Shown piece after piece: positions 8,537-17,902 of a stretch of 64,000 nucleotides of DNA. Source of the DNA: Gemmataceae bacterium. GTDB lineage: Bacteria; Planctomycetota; Planctomycetia; Gemmatales; Gemmataceae. The position numbers were made by a program, and so were the translations under genes. The notes beneath the pieces were generated by a model. It did not search any database and was not told where the DNA came from. It saw only the letters and a program-made list of their open reading frames with translations. The number at the start of each line of letters is the position of its first letter. Positions within the stretch are counted from its first letter, which is position 1. The DNA lies in assembly GCA_022842245.1 (NCBI GenBank), contig JALHPZ010000003.1, positions 1 to 64,000 on the forward strand, given 5' to 3'.

Positions 8537-9789
8537 ACTGGGGCGTCCTTGGCGAGCCGGAGGCCGGAGAACTGCCAGCGGGCGTCGGGCGGGAAGAAAT
8601 TCCGGTACGTTCGGCGGATATGCCCGGCGGGGGTGGCGCACGAGCCGCCACGGAGCACCATCTGGTTGCACATGAACTTCCCGTTGTACTCTCCCAACGC
8701 CCCGGTCACCGGGCGGTAGCCGGGGTACGCGACGTAGGGGCTGGCGGTCCACACCCACGCGTCGCCGTAATACGCCGGTCCGCCGGCCGGGTGAAGGAGT
8801 TCCGAGTCGAGGAAGTTGCCGTCCACGGCCCGTAATCCGGCCGCGTTTTCCCACTCGTACTCGGTCGGCAGGCGTGCCCCGGCCCAGCGGGCGAACGCGT
8901 CGGCTTCGTAGTAACTCACGTGGCAGACCGGCACGTCCGGGGCGAGCGGCCGCATGCCGCGGAGGGTGAACTCCAGCCAGCCCGAACCGTCGCGGTGCCA
9001 GTACAGCGGAGCGGACCAGCCACCGAGCCGTCGCGCCGCCCACCCGTCGGACAACCAGAACTCCGGGCGTGTGTACCCTCCGTCGTCGACGAACTGGCGG
9101 TATTCATTATTCGTCACGAGGCGAGACGCGATCACGAAAGCCGACACGACCGCCCGGTGCCTCGGTCCTTCGTTGTCGAACGCGAACCCGGCCCCGTCAT
9201 GCCCGAACTCCCGGATGCCGGACGACCAGTGCTCCCACGCGCCAGGGGATCCATCCGGCAATGTTCCTTCGTTGGGCGGGGCGTACCGGGGCCGAAGAGG
9301 GTTGTGGCCGAACGCATGCTTCAAGTCGGTCAGCAGCAACTCCTGGTGCTGTTCCTCATGGTTTAGCCCAAGGTCAATCAGGTGAGCGGTTGCGGAGAGC
9401 GTCTTCTCGTCCGCTGAGTCAATCAGGGCGAGCACCCGTTCGTCGACCGCGCGGCGGTACGAGTACACGTCCGCGACGGTCGGGCGGGACAGCAGCCCGC
9501 GCGCCTGCCGCGGCCACCGGTCTCCGACCGCATCGTAGTACGAGTTGAACAGGAAGCCGTAGAGCGGGTGGAACGGGCTGTAATGCGGGGCGTGCGCCAT
9601 CAGCACGAACGTCTCGAAAAACCATGAAGTGTGTGCCAGGTGCCATTTCGGCGGGCTGCACTCGGCCGCCGACTGGATCTGGTAGTCCTCCGACTCCAGC
9701 GGTGCGCACAACCGCTCGGTTCGGGCGCGGGTGCGCAGGTAGCAGGCCGCGAGTGTCTTTCGGGAGGCGGGAACGAATGTGTCCGGCAT
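8533..9789 (-). CDS. egtB: Ergothioneine synthase EgtB (sulfoxide synthase)
   Basis: EgtB is a non-haem iron enzyme that joins hercynine to a thiol (cysteine or gamma-glutamylcysteine) with oxygen. The 418-residue protein has an N-terminal DinB-like domain with the three iron ligands at His53 (LAHTSW), His144 and His148 (NHEEQHQE), and a C-terminal formylglycine-generating-enzyme-like domain (YYEADAFARWAGARLPTEYEWE, LRGGSC). Start ATG 9789 was chosen by homology limits; the frame extends upstream without domain content. No egtA or egtC is visible nearby, which fits an EgtB that uses cysteine directly. It heads the operon. Confidence 0.93.
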
Positions 9790-10089
9790 GGACAGTAACA
9801 CCCCGGAGAACCTGACGTCTGCAGAACAATCACGGTGCGTGCATTCCGGGCGATTGCGATCTCTCAGGTGATTGCCTGCTGACGACTCAGGTCCCACTAA
9901 CCCACGGATTGCCGCCAGTCCTTGCGTTTCCACGCTCACCTGCGATGGTTCGCCAGTGGAGGAGGTGAGCCGGGCGATTCCCGTTGCCCGCCCGCATTCC
10001 CCAGCAACCACTTGTGTGCAGCATCCGAGACTACCGCCACGTTGTTTCCCGCCTGCCCCAAGCGGGAAACTGGCCATCCATTCATTCAT
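9790..10089 (-). promoter_or_regulatory. Intergenic region ahead of egtB
   Basis: A 300-base gap between msrA and egtB, both on the minus strand. It should contain the egtB promoter or simply a read-through spacer. I do not see a confident -35/-10 pair, terminator or operator. Confidence 0.35.
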
Positions 10090-10596
10090 TCATTCGCGCC
10101 TCGACAACACCCACCCCGGCCGCGGGAAATGGCACGTGTAGCCACCGGGATGGCGTTGCAGGTAATCCTGATGGTCCGGCTCGGCCTCCCAGAAGTCGCC
10201 CGCCGGTTGAACTTCGGTCACCACCGGAGCCGGCCAGAGATCTGAGGCGTCGACGTCGGTAATGGTTTCGAGAGCGGTCCGTTTCTGTTCGTCGCTGGTG
10301 AAATAGATCGCCGACCGGTACGAACTTCCACGATCGTTGCCTTGGCGGTTTTTTGTCGTCGGGTCGTGGATCTGGAAGAAGAATTCCAGCAGTCGCCGGT
10401 AAGTCAGCGTTGCCGGGTCGAATACGACCTCGATCCCTTCCGCGTGCGTGCCGTGATCGCGGTACGTCGCGTTTCGGACGTCCCCGCCCGTATAGCCAAC
10501 GCGGGTGCTCACGACGCCGGGCAACTGGCGGATCAACTCCTGCATCCCCCAAAAGCACCCGCCCGCCAACACGGCTCGCTCGGTCACGGTACTCAC
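10090..10596 (-). CDS. msrA: Peptide methionine-S-sulfoxide reductase MsrA
   Basis: MsrA reduces the S-epimer of methionine sulfoxide in proteins. The 168-residue protein carries the GGCFWG active site with Cys14, the GYTGG segment, the [16 protein letters not shown] segment (47-60), and the late [14 protein letters not shown] region. The GTG start at 10596 overlaps the TGA of msrB (GTGA), so the pair is translationally coupled. Four ATTC units lie at the 3' end near 10081-10096, within the last codons. Clustered with msrB, Dps and ergothioneine genes. Confidence 0.95.
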   Translation of the reverse strand: MSTVTERAVLAGGCFWGMQELIRQLPGVVSTRVGYTGGDVRNATYRDHGTHAEGIEVVFDPATLTYRRLLEFFFQIHDPTTKNRQGNDRGSSYRSAIYFTSDEQKRTALETITDVDASDLWPAPVVTEVQPAGDFWEAEPDHQDYLQRHPGGYTCHFPRPGWVLSRRE

Positions 10597-10997
10597 GTGT
10601 GCCTCCCTGATACGATGGTGGGCGGCATGTCCTCGCCGTCGTAGACGAATTGCATCGAAACGGAATTGACGCAGTGACGGACATTCTTTTCCGTCAATCC
10701 TTCGCCGATGAAGACGTGTCCGAGGTGGCCTCCGCAGTTCTCGCAGAGAATCTCCGTTCGTCGCCCGTCTGCGTCGCGTTCGCGGCGGACGGCCCCCGGG
10801 ATCTCGTCGTCAAAACTCGGCCACCCGCAACCCGAATGAAACTTGTCCGCCGACCGGTACAACGGGGCGTTGCACCGGCGGCAGATGTACGTCCCGACTT
10901 CGTCGTTGTCCAGCAGTTCTCCGGAGCCCAGATACTCCGTCCCCTTACCGAGGAGGACGTGTTCCTCTTCCCGCGAGAGCGGATTGAACTCGGGCAT
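10593..10997 (-). CDS. msrB: Peptide methionine-R-sulfoxide reductase MsrB
   Basis: MsrB reduces the R-epimer of methionine sulfoxide. The 134-residue protein has four zinc cysteines (Cys39, Cys42, Cys85, Cys88), the HSGCGWPSF segment with Cys57, and the catalytic RHCVNS with Cys109. Length is typical. Start ATG 10997 has [11 protein letters not shown], the normal N terminus; the upstream frame overlaps the phosphatase gene. It lies 43 bases after that gene and overlaps msrA by 4 bases. Confidence 0.95.
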   Translation of the reverse strand: MPEFNPLSREEEHVLLGKGTEYLGSGELLDNDEVGTYICRRCNAPLYRSADKFHSGCGWPSFDDEIPGAVRRERDADGRRTEILCENCGGHLGHVFIGEGLTEKNVRHCVNSVSMQFVYDGEDMPPTIVSGRHT

Positions 10998-11040
10998 AGT
11001 GTTCTCCGTGGCACGACGCTCGTGCGAGTCCGACCGGGCA

Positions 11041-11835
11041 TCAGGGGTCTGAGGCCGACTCTCCGCCAGCAGCAATCTCGATCGCCATGAAGGTCACGTC
11101 GTCGTGTCCCCAGCCGCCGCCGGTATGGGCCATGAGCGCCTCAAGCACGGCCTGCCGCAGTTGCGACACGGGGGCGTGGCGAGCGCTATCCAAGACCGCC
11201 AAGAGCCGGCCCATGCCGAATTGAACCCCCGCCCCGTCCATCGCCTCCGGCAGGCCGTCGGTGAACAGAAACAGCCGATCACCGACCGAACAGGGGAAGG
11301 AGTCCTGGTGAAACCGGCAGCCGTCGGTCACCCCCAGCGGTAACCCGCAGAGATCGTCCGTGTCCGTCGGGTGAAGCGAGCGCCACGCATTCCCACCTCG
11401 CCGGCAGCACAGCAGTTCGTTGTGCCCCGCGTACGAAACATAGAGCTGCGAGTCGGCGCGGTAGAACGCCGCGACGGCGGCGGTCGCCATCGTGTGCTCT
11501 CCCTTGCCGGTGGCCAGGCCGTTGAGGCGATCCAGTACTACCGATCCGTCAACCGCATTCATCTGTCGCACGAGCGACTCGTGCAGCCAGGAACTCACGT
11601 CCGCGACTCCCTCGCCGTGCCCGACCACATCCAGTATGGCGACCCGCGTGAGCAGATCCTGATTGCATACGCTGAAGTAGTAGACGTCCCCGCCTCGCTC
11701 CCCGTCGCACGCACGCGAGAAGAGGCTCGCGCGGACCCCGCTCGTGACAACCTCGAGTTGGTCCCCGCGGTTCCCACCCCAGATCTCGCCACACCGGACG
11801 CGATGTGGAACAACGTCTCGCGAACTGTCGGTCAT
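11041..11835 (-). CDS. SpoIIE/RsbU-type PP2C protein serine phosphatase
   Basis: The 264-residue protein is a stand-alone PP2C domain of the SpoIIE/RsbU type, which dephosphorylates anti-sigma-factor antagonists. Metal-binding acid residues are in GGDVYY (about 47-52), DVVGHG (about 69-74), FTDGLPEA and the C-terminal GHDDVTF. There is no PAS, GAF or receiver domain, so input must come from a partner; the single-domain response regulator two genes upstream is a candidate. Its ATG overlaps the Dps stop by 4 bases (ATGA). Confidence 0.88.
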   Translation of the reverse strand: MTDSSRDVVPHRVRCGEIWGGNRGDQLEVVTSGVRASLFSRACDGERGGDVYYFSVCNQDLLTRVAILDVVGHGEGVADVSSWLHESLVRQMNAVDGSVVLDRLNGLATGKGEHTMATAAVAAFYRADSQLYVSYAGHNELLCCRRGGNAWRSLHPTDTDDLCGLPLGVTDGCRFHQDSFPCSVGDRLFLFTDGLPEAMDGAGVQFGMGRLLAVLDSARHAPVSQLRQAVLEALMAHTGGGWGHDDVTFMAIEIAAGGESASDP

Positions 11836-12278
11836 TGCGAAAGAGTACTCCGTAACATCCAGGCGGCTTTCTCGTGACTCGCCACCCTCTCCGACAGCAG
11901 TCCAACAGTCCCGCCATCACCGGCCTGTTCGGCCGCGCGGATGACGATCTTGATGCTCCGGAGGAGGGCAGTGTGACCCGCAATGAGGTCTGCCAGCATC
12001 TGCTCGGCCGGTTGGTCCGCCGAACCGCTCTTGATCGACGCCAGCGACCTGATTTCTTCGGTTGTTCCCGGGGCCGTGACACCGAGAATCCGGAGCCGCT
12101 CGGCGAGTTTATCGAGAGGCTCCGCCAGTTCCTGGTACTGCGTCTCGAACAGCGCGTGCAGCGGTAGTGGCCCCGTGACATTCCACTGGTAGTTTTGCGT
12201 CTTGAAGTAGATTGCGTAGGTGTCCGCAAACACCTTCCTGACGCCCTCTATCACAGCCTGCGATTTGGGGTCAGGCAT
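11832..12278 (-). CDS. dps: Dps-family ferritin-like DNA-protection protein
   Basis: Dps oxidises ferrous iron with peroxide and stores it, protecting DNA. The 148-residue protein has the family pattern: a first helix ending in YQWNVTGPLPLHALFETQY with the ferroxidase-site His/Glu residues, then LDKLAERLRILG, and a late HEKAAWMLRS helix. I prefer ATG 12278 (MPDPKSQ) over 12314, since family members begin near there. It overlaps the phosphatase gene downstream by 4 bases. Position in front of the Msr and egt genes marks a peroxide-defence locus. Confidence 0.88.
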   Translation of the reverse strand: MPDPKSQAVIEGVRKVFADTYAIYFKTQNYQWNVTGPLPLHALFETQYQELAEPLDKLAERLRILGVTAPGTTEEIRSLASIKSGSADQPAEQMLADLIAGHTALLRSIKIVIRAAEQAGDGGTVGLLSERVASHEKAAWMLRSTLSQ

Positions 12279-12349
12279 AATTGCGTTTCCGTCCGAGAGA
12301 AGATGAATGCCCATTCCTACCCATCAAACGGCATCGTGCGACCAGCCCA

Positions 12350-12754
12350 TCACTCATGATCGAGCGTAGTATATCCGGCAAGGGCCTCCTGGATGGCTGT
12401 CGGCGGGAACGGTTTATGAAGTACGCCAAGTGCCCCCAAACGAAGGAGTTCAGGCTCTGTGTATGGGTAAAATCCACCGCTCATGAACCAGCACGGGACG
12501 ACGAGGTTCAGGTCGCGCAATGCAGCTAGGGTCATCGGCCCGTCGAGGTCAGGCATTTGGATGTCTAAAAAAATATGCGTGACAGGCGGATGATAGCGAC
12601 GATAGAGGGCCACTGCCTCAAGCCCCGAAGCGGTGATATAGTGTAGCACTCCAAGTTGTCGCATAATAACGCTAACGAATTCGCGGACACCGCCATCATC
12701 ATCTGCCAACAAGACTGCGTAGTCCGGTTGTCTGGGTGGGAGTGGTGTATACAT
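12350..12754 (-). CDS. Single-domain response regulator (CheY-like)
   Basis: A 134-residue receiver domain with no output domain. The acidic pocket is Asp18-Asp20, the phospho-acceptor is Asp64 (FLDIQMPDLDGP), the switch residue is Ser92 and the conserved Lys is Lys114 (HKPF). It lies 71 bases ahead of dps on the same strand, so it may be co-transcribed with dps and the PP2C phosphatase. No histidine kinase is nearby. Confidence 0.88.
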   Translation of the reverse strand: MYTPLPPRQPDYAVLLADDDGGVREFVSVIMRQLGVLHYITASGLEAVALYRRYHPPVTHIFLDIQMPDLDGPMTLAALRDLNLVVPCWFMSGGFYPYTEPELLRLGALGVLHKPFPPTAIQEALAGYTTLDHE

Positions 12755-13077
12755 GGCAATGATCGAGATCGCATTTGCGGTAGAGTACTATCTGCCCCCA
12801 GACCACCAATCGCGGTCTGGTATTCTGCATCGATGCAAATGACAGCGTGTAGGTCGGCCCCGTTGATTGTGTCACTCGAAAGCGATACTTCTGGAGCGGC
12901 GGAGATCTTCTCCCTCCCGACGATCTCTGCACGGACTTGCCGGTTCGCCCCGATTCAGCAAGTGGAAGTTGAGTCGAAAGCAGAACCGCGACCAGCCGTC
13001 AGCCTAACCCAACCTGGTGCCCATTGTGAAGAACACCAGGTCAGGACGACCTACGAACAAGCCCTTCATCTCGGCGG
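12755..13077. other. Gene-free stretch
   Basis: About 320 bases between the cytochrome gene and the response regulator, both on the minus strand. Only short shadow frames occur. It should contain the promoter of the response-regulator/dps unit; no clear element seen. Confidence 0.4.
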
Positions 13078-14472
13078 CTATTTCGTCGAGAGCCAGGCAA
13101 TAACATCGAGAAGGCTCTCCTTGCTCAGCCGAAGATCGGTGTAGCCCGGCATGTCGACGTTGTGCTTGTAGTCCGGGTTGCGAATCTGGAGGGCCAGCTC
13201 CTTCAAATCTTTCGCCCCGTACGTGCCCGGTTTGAGCGGGCGACCCGCTCGAGCGTACTTGGCTTTGGCCCCTCCCACGTCGTGACAAGTAATGCAGCTT
13301 GTGCTCGCGAACGCTTCCCCCTTTTTGGCATCGCCACCCGTCAGCACGTCTGGGATCGTCCACGTGGCCTTGGGGTAATCGACGTTGGCGGCGGTGGTGT
13401 GCTCCTTGTCCCCACCCGTCCTCAGAAACGCATCCAGGTCGGCGAGCTCCGACGCCTTCATTCCCGGTTCCTTTCCGCCCATGAAGTGGAGGACGCACAC
13501 ATTCCCGCCAAGGGCCGCCAGATTCGTCCCGGAATTCTTGATGTTCGTCCGGTGGAGCGAGGCGAACACGGGGAACCCCGCGCGGACCAGGCCGTCCCCG
13601 TCCGCCGCCATCGTGTCTCTCTTGTCGAAACTGTGACAGGTTTGGCAGGTCATCTTGTTGTTGATCGTCGTGGACTCGAAGTACTTGCGACCAGCCGCCG
13701 CATCACCTTTGAGTGCTTGTGCGTCCTTCCACTGCGGGAACATTTTCAGGAGGTCCGGCTTGACTTGCTGACCTTCGGGCAACTTCTCTTTGCCGTCCTT
13801 CTTCTCTTTTTCGTCCTTCTTCTTTCCGGGAACCTGCAACGCAGGGTAACACTGGGTGTAAATCCAGTCGTTCTTCTTCACCGGAACGTGGCACGAGCGG
13901 CACTCGGTCTGGTAGTTGACCGCCACCTGCTTCTTCCGGTCCTTGCCTTCGAACAGCCCCCAGCCCCAGCCGTCGCCCCACAAGTCGTTCTTGGGGAACC
14001 GGCCCTTGGCGTCCTTGATCATGACGAACCACACCTTCACGTCGGCACCGAAGGCCGCGCTGCCCGTCGTGAGTTTGGCGTTCGTGGTCGCGCGGACGTC
14101 TTTGACCAGCACGGCTCCGTCCGGGAACTTGCCGTCGCGGCGGAACGCCTCCAGGTCTTCCTTCCGTGTGTACGTGCCGTGGATCTCGTTCACCGCCTCG
14201 CCCGGCTTGGGGGCGACGGCGACCGTTCCGATGTGCACGAACTTGGTCTCGAAATCGTCGGGGAGCGAGATGCCACCGTCCGTATCGACGTACGGCGAAA
14301 AGTCCGATGGCTTGGCGTCCTGCGCCTTCTTGGCCGGCTCTTGCGCATGTAACTGCACGGCCACGTTCAGGGCAACAGCTAACGCCGCCAGACCGACTAC
14401 GGCCAGCAGGCCGAACCCGAACGCGGCACGATGGGATCTTGGTCGGCATGAGGCCGAAGCTGTTGCTGACAT
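13078..14472 (-). CDS. Cytochrome P460-family protein with two extra c-type haem domains
   Basis: A 464-residue exported protein. A leader helix at about 17-40 is followed by a cytochrome P460-like domain (about 60-215; GTYTRKEDLEAFRRDGKFPDG is typical) carrying CRSCH at 191-195. Then come a Lys/Glu-rich linker (about 217-235) and two cytochrome c motifs, CQTCH at 286-290 and CITCH at 403-407. P460 relatives handle hydroxylamine or bind NO and detoxify it; the added haems suggest electron transfer. I chose ATG 14472, which begins the leader. It is the third minus-strand gene after the small P460 and the propeller. Confidence 0.82.
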   Translation of the reverse strand: MSATASASCRPRSHRAAFGFGLLAVVGLAALAVALNVAVQLHAQEPAKKAQDAKPSDFSPYVDTDGGISLPDDFETKFVHIGTVAVAPKPGEAVNEIHGTYTRKEDLEAFRRDGKFPDGAVLVKDVRATTNAKLTTGSAAFGADVKVWFVMIKDAKGRFPKNDLWGDGWGWGLFEGKDRKKQVAVNYQTECRSCHVPVKKNDWIYTQCYPALQVPGKKKDEKEKKDGKEKLPEGQQVKPDLLKMFPQWKDAQALKGDAAAGRKYFESTTINNKMTCQTCHSFDKRDTMAADGDGLVRAGFPVFASLHRTNIKNSGTNLAALGGNVCVLHFMGGKEPGMKASELADLDAFLRTGGDKEHTTAANVDYPKATWTIPDVLTGGDAKKGEAFASTSCITCHDVGGAKAKYARAGRPLKPGTYGAKDLKELALQIRNPDYKHNVDMPGYTDLRLSKESLLDVIAWLSTK

Positions 14473-14541
14473 AAGTAACACCTCGCTCTGTGTGTGCGGA
14501 ATGTGGGTTGATCGCACCAGCCCGACTGTCACCCGGGCCCA

Positions 14542-15918
14542 CTACCGGTTGACCGTCGCTACCCCTTGGGGGCGACAGCGATAGTTCACACCGTCCTTCC
14601 CGAGGTGACGGGAGTGGGCCACCTGTAACAGCCCCTTGTCATCGAGCTTGAACGTGTGCAGGATGTTCCCCTCCTCCCCCTTGTTCTCGTCCGTCTGATT
14701 GATCCGCTGGCAGATCACGTAGAAAAACTTCTCGTCGGGGTCGAGGGCGCACTGGAAGGGCGTGCTGTCGGGCTGTTTGAAGTTGCGGTTGTTGACGAAC
14801 TCGCCGCCCGGCAGCGGCACCTCCAACACGCCGATTTCCACGGGCTTCTCCGCCCGGTCGCCCGAAATGTCGTAGGTGGTGACCGTGCCGGCCTTCTGTT
14901 TCAACTCGGGTCGCGGCAAGTTGTTGACCGTGTAGAGCCTAGTGCCGGCGCGGTTCGGCAACGCCCAACAAATGTCCTGGCCGCTGTTCGGCACCGACCC
15001 GCGGAAGTGGAGTTCCCCCTCTTTCGTGAAGTGGAATACGCCCAGTTCGTTCCGGGTGACGAAGCCGACGTAAAGCAACGGCTGCTTGGGGTGCGACCAA
15101 ATACCGAGCGGCATCGACGGCACACCGGCCGAACCTTTGTACTTGTAGTCCTTGTTGGTCTCCGGCAATTCCAGCCGCGACTCTTTGGCGATCCGGCTCC
15201 CGTGCCCGATCTGAAACGCGTGCAGTTGACCCTTGACGCTAGTCTCCTTCCCGGCCAGGAACGAGCGCTTGCCGTCACCGTCGAAGTCGGCGTCGACTTG
15301 GAAGTCGTTGCCGAACGCGAGGCCGGGATTCGTCTGCGAGAAATGCACTTGCGTCGGCTTGTGATCGTCTTTCACCTCGACCTTCGAGACGAATTTCAGC
15401 GCACCATTGTCCTCGATCAGGAACGAACAGTAGCTGGCGTTCGAGCGGCCCCGCAGGTCTTCCCGCTGATGGTAGTCACCGTTCCGGTTCGAGACGAGCA
15501 GGGTGTGCCCACTCACCGACAAGCTATTAGGCGCAATTCCCTTCGAGGGGAACGGGGAACCCGGAACGTGTTTCAGTGACCCGTCGTGAGCGATGTCAAA
15601 CACGGCGATCGTGTTGCTGTGACAGTTCACCGTGAAGAGCCGCTTGCCATCCTCGCTGATCACGAGCGGCGTGTCGTTATCGTTCGGGCCGAGCTTCCCG
15701 TGCGTGTCGTTGTTGACGCCCGTCCCCGCCGTAAAAAACGGGTTCCCGGCCAGCGGGGTCACCGTGCCGTCGTCGTTCCGGGAAAAACCCAGCACCGCGT
15801 TCTGGCCCTCCCGGATGTCGTTCGTCTGGATGTATAGGTATTTTCCGTGGTCGGCCCTGACCACGGAACAGGGCGTGAACGCCAAGACGATCGCGACGAC
15901 AGAAGCGGTGCGGCTCAC
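14542..15918 (-). CDS. Exported lactonase-type seven-bladed beta-propeller protein
   Basis: A 458-residue protein with a signal peptide (about 1-22, ending VVRADH) and repeated strand blocks such as VISEDGKRLFTVNCHSNTIAVFDI, which is the lactonase/YVTN propeller pattern. Such proteins include 6-phosphogluconolactonase and methylamine-dehydrogenase-like propellers; the exported form next to haem proteins suggests a periplasmic redox or binding role. GTG 15918 is preferred because GGAG lies 6-7 bases upstream and a leader begins there. The frame to 16209 crosses strong inverted repeats and is not coding. Confidence 0.78.
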   Translation of the reverse strand: MSRTASVVAIVLAFTPCSVVRADHGKYLYIQTNDIREGQNAVLGFSRNDDGTVTPLAGNPFFTAGTGVNNDTHGKLGPNDNDTPLVISEDGKRLFTVNCHSNTIAVFDIAHDGSLKHVPGSPFPSKGIAPNSLSVSGHTLLVSNRNGDYHQREDLRGRSNASYCSFLIEDNGALKFVSKVEVKDDHKPTQVHFSQTNPGLAFGNDFQVDADFDGDGKRSFLAGKETSVKGQLHAFQIGHGSRIAKESRLELPETNKDYKYKGSAGVPSMPLGIWSHPKQPLLYVGFVTRNELGVFHFTKEGELHFRGSVPNSGQDICWALPNRAGTRLYTVNNLPRPELKQKAGTVTTYDISGDRAEKPVEIGVLEVPLPGGEFVNNRNFKQPDSTPFQCALDPDEKFFYVICQRINQTDENKGEEGNILHTFKLDDKGLLQVAHSRHLGKDGVNYRCRPQGVATVNR

Positions 15919-15987
15919 GGCGACTCCTGGAAAAAACGTACGAGATTGTTCGCAATACGAATCCGCGGACTTCCCGAGGGTTATCAA

Positions 15988-16026
15988 GCACCTGTCCGGG
16001 GCGTGCAGCACGCCCCGGACAGGTGC
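15988..16026. repeat. 39-base perfect palindrome
   Basis: A 19-base arm (15988-16006) is the exact reverse complement of the second arm (16008-16026), with one base between. It lies between the small P460 gene and the propeller gene. It could attenuate transcription or be a remnant of a small mobile element; no T-tract follows on the minus strand. Confidence 0.9.
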
Positions 16027-16066
16027 CGCTGGAATCACCTCGTTTGGCCCCGTCACTGGCGAGGCG

Positions 16067-16094
16067 GTGGCGCCGCGGGGTAGTGCGGCGCCAC
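16067..16094. repeat. 10-bp perfect inverted repeat
   Basis: GTGGCGCCGC (16067-16076) pairs with GCGGCGCCAC (16085-16094) around 8 bases. It is flanked by an 11-base direct repeat GCTGGAATCAC at 16028-16038 and 16100-16110. Confidence 0.8.
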
Positions 16095-16106
16095 TCGGAG
16101 CTGGAA

Positions 16107-16718
16107 TCACTTCTTCTTGGCCTTGCCCTTGGCGAGGGCATCCTTCAGCACAGGGTACGCGTCGGAAAACACGAAGTTGGTCGCGTTTTTTTCGTGGCAA
16201 CTGTTGCAAGACGCCGCCCCGTTCTTCGCGGCCTCGGCCTTCAACGGGTACTTGTGGCCGAAGCTGAAGTAGGCCCAGTTGCCCGGCTCGTTCGGGTATT
16301 TCTTGCTGTCCTTGACAGAGATTTCCAGGCCGGTGAACGCGCCCTGGAAGTACCCCTTGCCGCTCGACATCTCCTTCGCCCCGACCGCCGTCAACTCCTT
16401 GACGATCACGGTGCCATCACGATATTCGCCGTGCTCTTCGACGTAGGCGAAGCTCTCCGGGTCCATGTAGGTGTTGTGAAACTCCGGGAAGCTCGCCTCG
16501 TTGTCGTTCATGTCGTTCGGGGTGACCGGTGCGCCGATGAACACCCACTTCCGATACCCGACCGGTTGCTTGGCCTTGCCTTCCGCGGTAAATTCGACGA
16601 GCGGCTTGGCGTCCGTCTTCGCCGGCTGGGCCACGGCCGACTGGTTCGTCAGGAACCAGAGGCCTAACGCTCCGACCCCCGCCACCAGCGAGAGCCCGAG
16701 GAACCACTTCGACTTCAT
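16107..16718 (-). CDS. Cytochrome P460-family mono-haem protein
   Basis: A 203-residue exported protein with a signal peptide (about 1-30), the P460 fold pattern (GYRKWVFIGAPVTPND near 54-69, FHNTYMDPESF near 80-90) and one c-type haem site CNSCH at 171-175. The family includes cytochromes P460 and c'-beta, which bind NO or oxidise hydroxylamine. It is the first gene of the three-gene minus-strand set and is divergent from the Crp/Fnr regulator at 16949. The C terminus is Lys-rich. Confidence 0.85.
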   Translation of the reverse strand: MKSKWFLGLSLVAGVGALGLWFLTNQSAVAQPAKTDAKPLVEFTAEGKAKQPVGYRKWVFIGAPVTPNDMNDNEASFPEFHNTYMDPESFAYVEEHGEYRDGTVIVKELTAVGAKEMSSGKGYFQGAFTGLEISVKDSKKYPNEPGNWAYFSFGHKYPLKAEAAKNGAASCNSCHEKNATNFVFSDAYPVLKDALAKGKAKKK

Positions 16719-16818
16719 AAAGCACCTTGACAGGGGGAGGAAAGAACAGCCTGGGATCGACCACGACCCGGACGAGTTGACAGGCCTAGAAAGAGATTAA
16801 TTGCCGTAACCGATGTTG

Positions 16819-16838
16819 TCTGTCATCTATCTGACAGA
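16819..16838. promoter_or_regulatory. Candidate operator between P460 and Crp/Fnr genes
   Basis: TCTGTCA (16819-16825) and TGACAGA (16832-16838) form a perfect 7-bp inverted repeat around 6 bases, an arm and spacing usual for Crp/Fnr-family dimers. It lies midway between the divergent P460 and regulator genes. The half-site differs from the FNR consensus (TTGAT). Confidence 0.5.
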
Positions 16839-16948
16839 AACGAATTCTTTCACCAAATACCCTGCACTGGCTGACGGACTCGGTAATACACCGCGAGTCG
16901 CCTGCCAGCTTTCGAGCGATCGCGAATACGTTTGGCGGGAGATTGGGG

Positions 16949-17617
16949 ATGCAGATCGAATCGGGACTCGCCAGTACTTTCATTGCGGCATGTCAACGGC
17001 TGCCGACGGTCGCCACACGCGATCTCAAGAGCCGATCGCCGATCTACTTTCGCAAACCGGAGGGGACAACATTCCTCATCAAACGGGGATACGTCCGGCT
17101 TGCGTATGCTGACCCCAGTGGCCGCTTGTGGACCCGCATGCTACTCGGCAAAGGGTCACTTTTCGGAGAACTTCCGTTTTCCCCCCGCCTGTTCGTCACG
17201 GCCGAGCAGGCGGTCACCAGTGGGATGGCGTGCGTCGCAGAAATTCGACGAGCGGAAATGGAGGCCCAAGCCGAGAAAGCTCCGTCGTTTCAGTCTCAGT
17301 TGGCACAGGTGCTGTCGTTTCAAGTCGCCGCGCTCGACCGCCGACTCCAGTGGCAACTCATTTCCCCGATCCGGAGGCGAGTCGCAACCGCTCTGTACGA
17401 CCTGCTCTGTTTCGCCGGCGTGCGGTGCGGACACGGGCACCTGATCGACATCCGACTGACGCACGAAGAGTTCTCGGAACTCGTCGTTGCGGCACGCCCC
17501 GTCGTGTCGGACGTACTCGCCGACCTCAAGGCGTCGAAAATCATCGACTACACGCGCGGCCACATCTGCCTGCTGAGCCTCGATCGCCTGGAAGCGATTC
17601 TTGAAGAGGGCCACTGA
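16949..17617 (+). CDS. Crp/Fnr-family transcription regulator
   Basis: A 222-residue protein with a cyclic-nucleotide-fold sensor (GYVRLAYADPSGRLWTRMLLGKGSLFGELPF near 45-80), a long dimer helix, and a C-terminal winged helix (RLTHEEFSELVVAARPVVSDVLADLKASKII near 168-198). It lacks the Cys cluster of oxygen-sensing FNR. ATG 16949 has GGGAG 8 bases upstream; the frame also has an in-frame TTG at 16943. It is divergent from the P460 operon, which it may control through the inverted repeat at 16819-16838. Confidence 0.85.
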   Translation: MQIESGLASTFIAACQRLPTVATRDLKSRSPIYFRKPEGTTFLIKRGYVRLAYADPSGRLWTRMLLGKGSLFGELPFSPRLFVTAEQAVTSGMACVAEIRRAEMEAQAEKAPSFQSQLAQVLSFQVAALDRRLQWQLISPIRRRVATALYDLLCFAGVRCGHGHLIDIRLTHEEFSELVVAARPVVSDVLADLKASKIIDYTRGHICLLSLDRLEAILEEGH

Positions 17618-17902
17618 AAGCGTTGGCGTCCGCAATCGCCTGTTTGCTGGGAACCCGACATCCGATGTCGAGCCGGGTGGCCCGCCGCGGATCCGTATTG
17701 GTGGTGCCGGTAGATGAGGCTGTGCTTTCCTCAACTCCGGGTCCTCACACTTGGTTTCTGTCATTATTCTTACAAATCGTGCGATTGCGCCGAGATTTCG
17801 TTAAGGTCGCTTGCAGCCAGGCTCAAGACGAAGCGGGCTCAGCCCGATGCATGTTGTGCGGAATATTCCTGCTGCATCAACGGTATCGGGGGCTGGTACG
17901 TC

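Noticed and set aside
10082..10684. Alternative long frame over msrA
   Set aside because: A shifted shadow of msrA; the ATTC repeat near its end only keeps the frame open.
13162..14352. Plus-strand 396-codon frame
   Set aside because: Antisense to the P460/di-haem gene.
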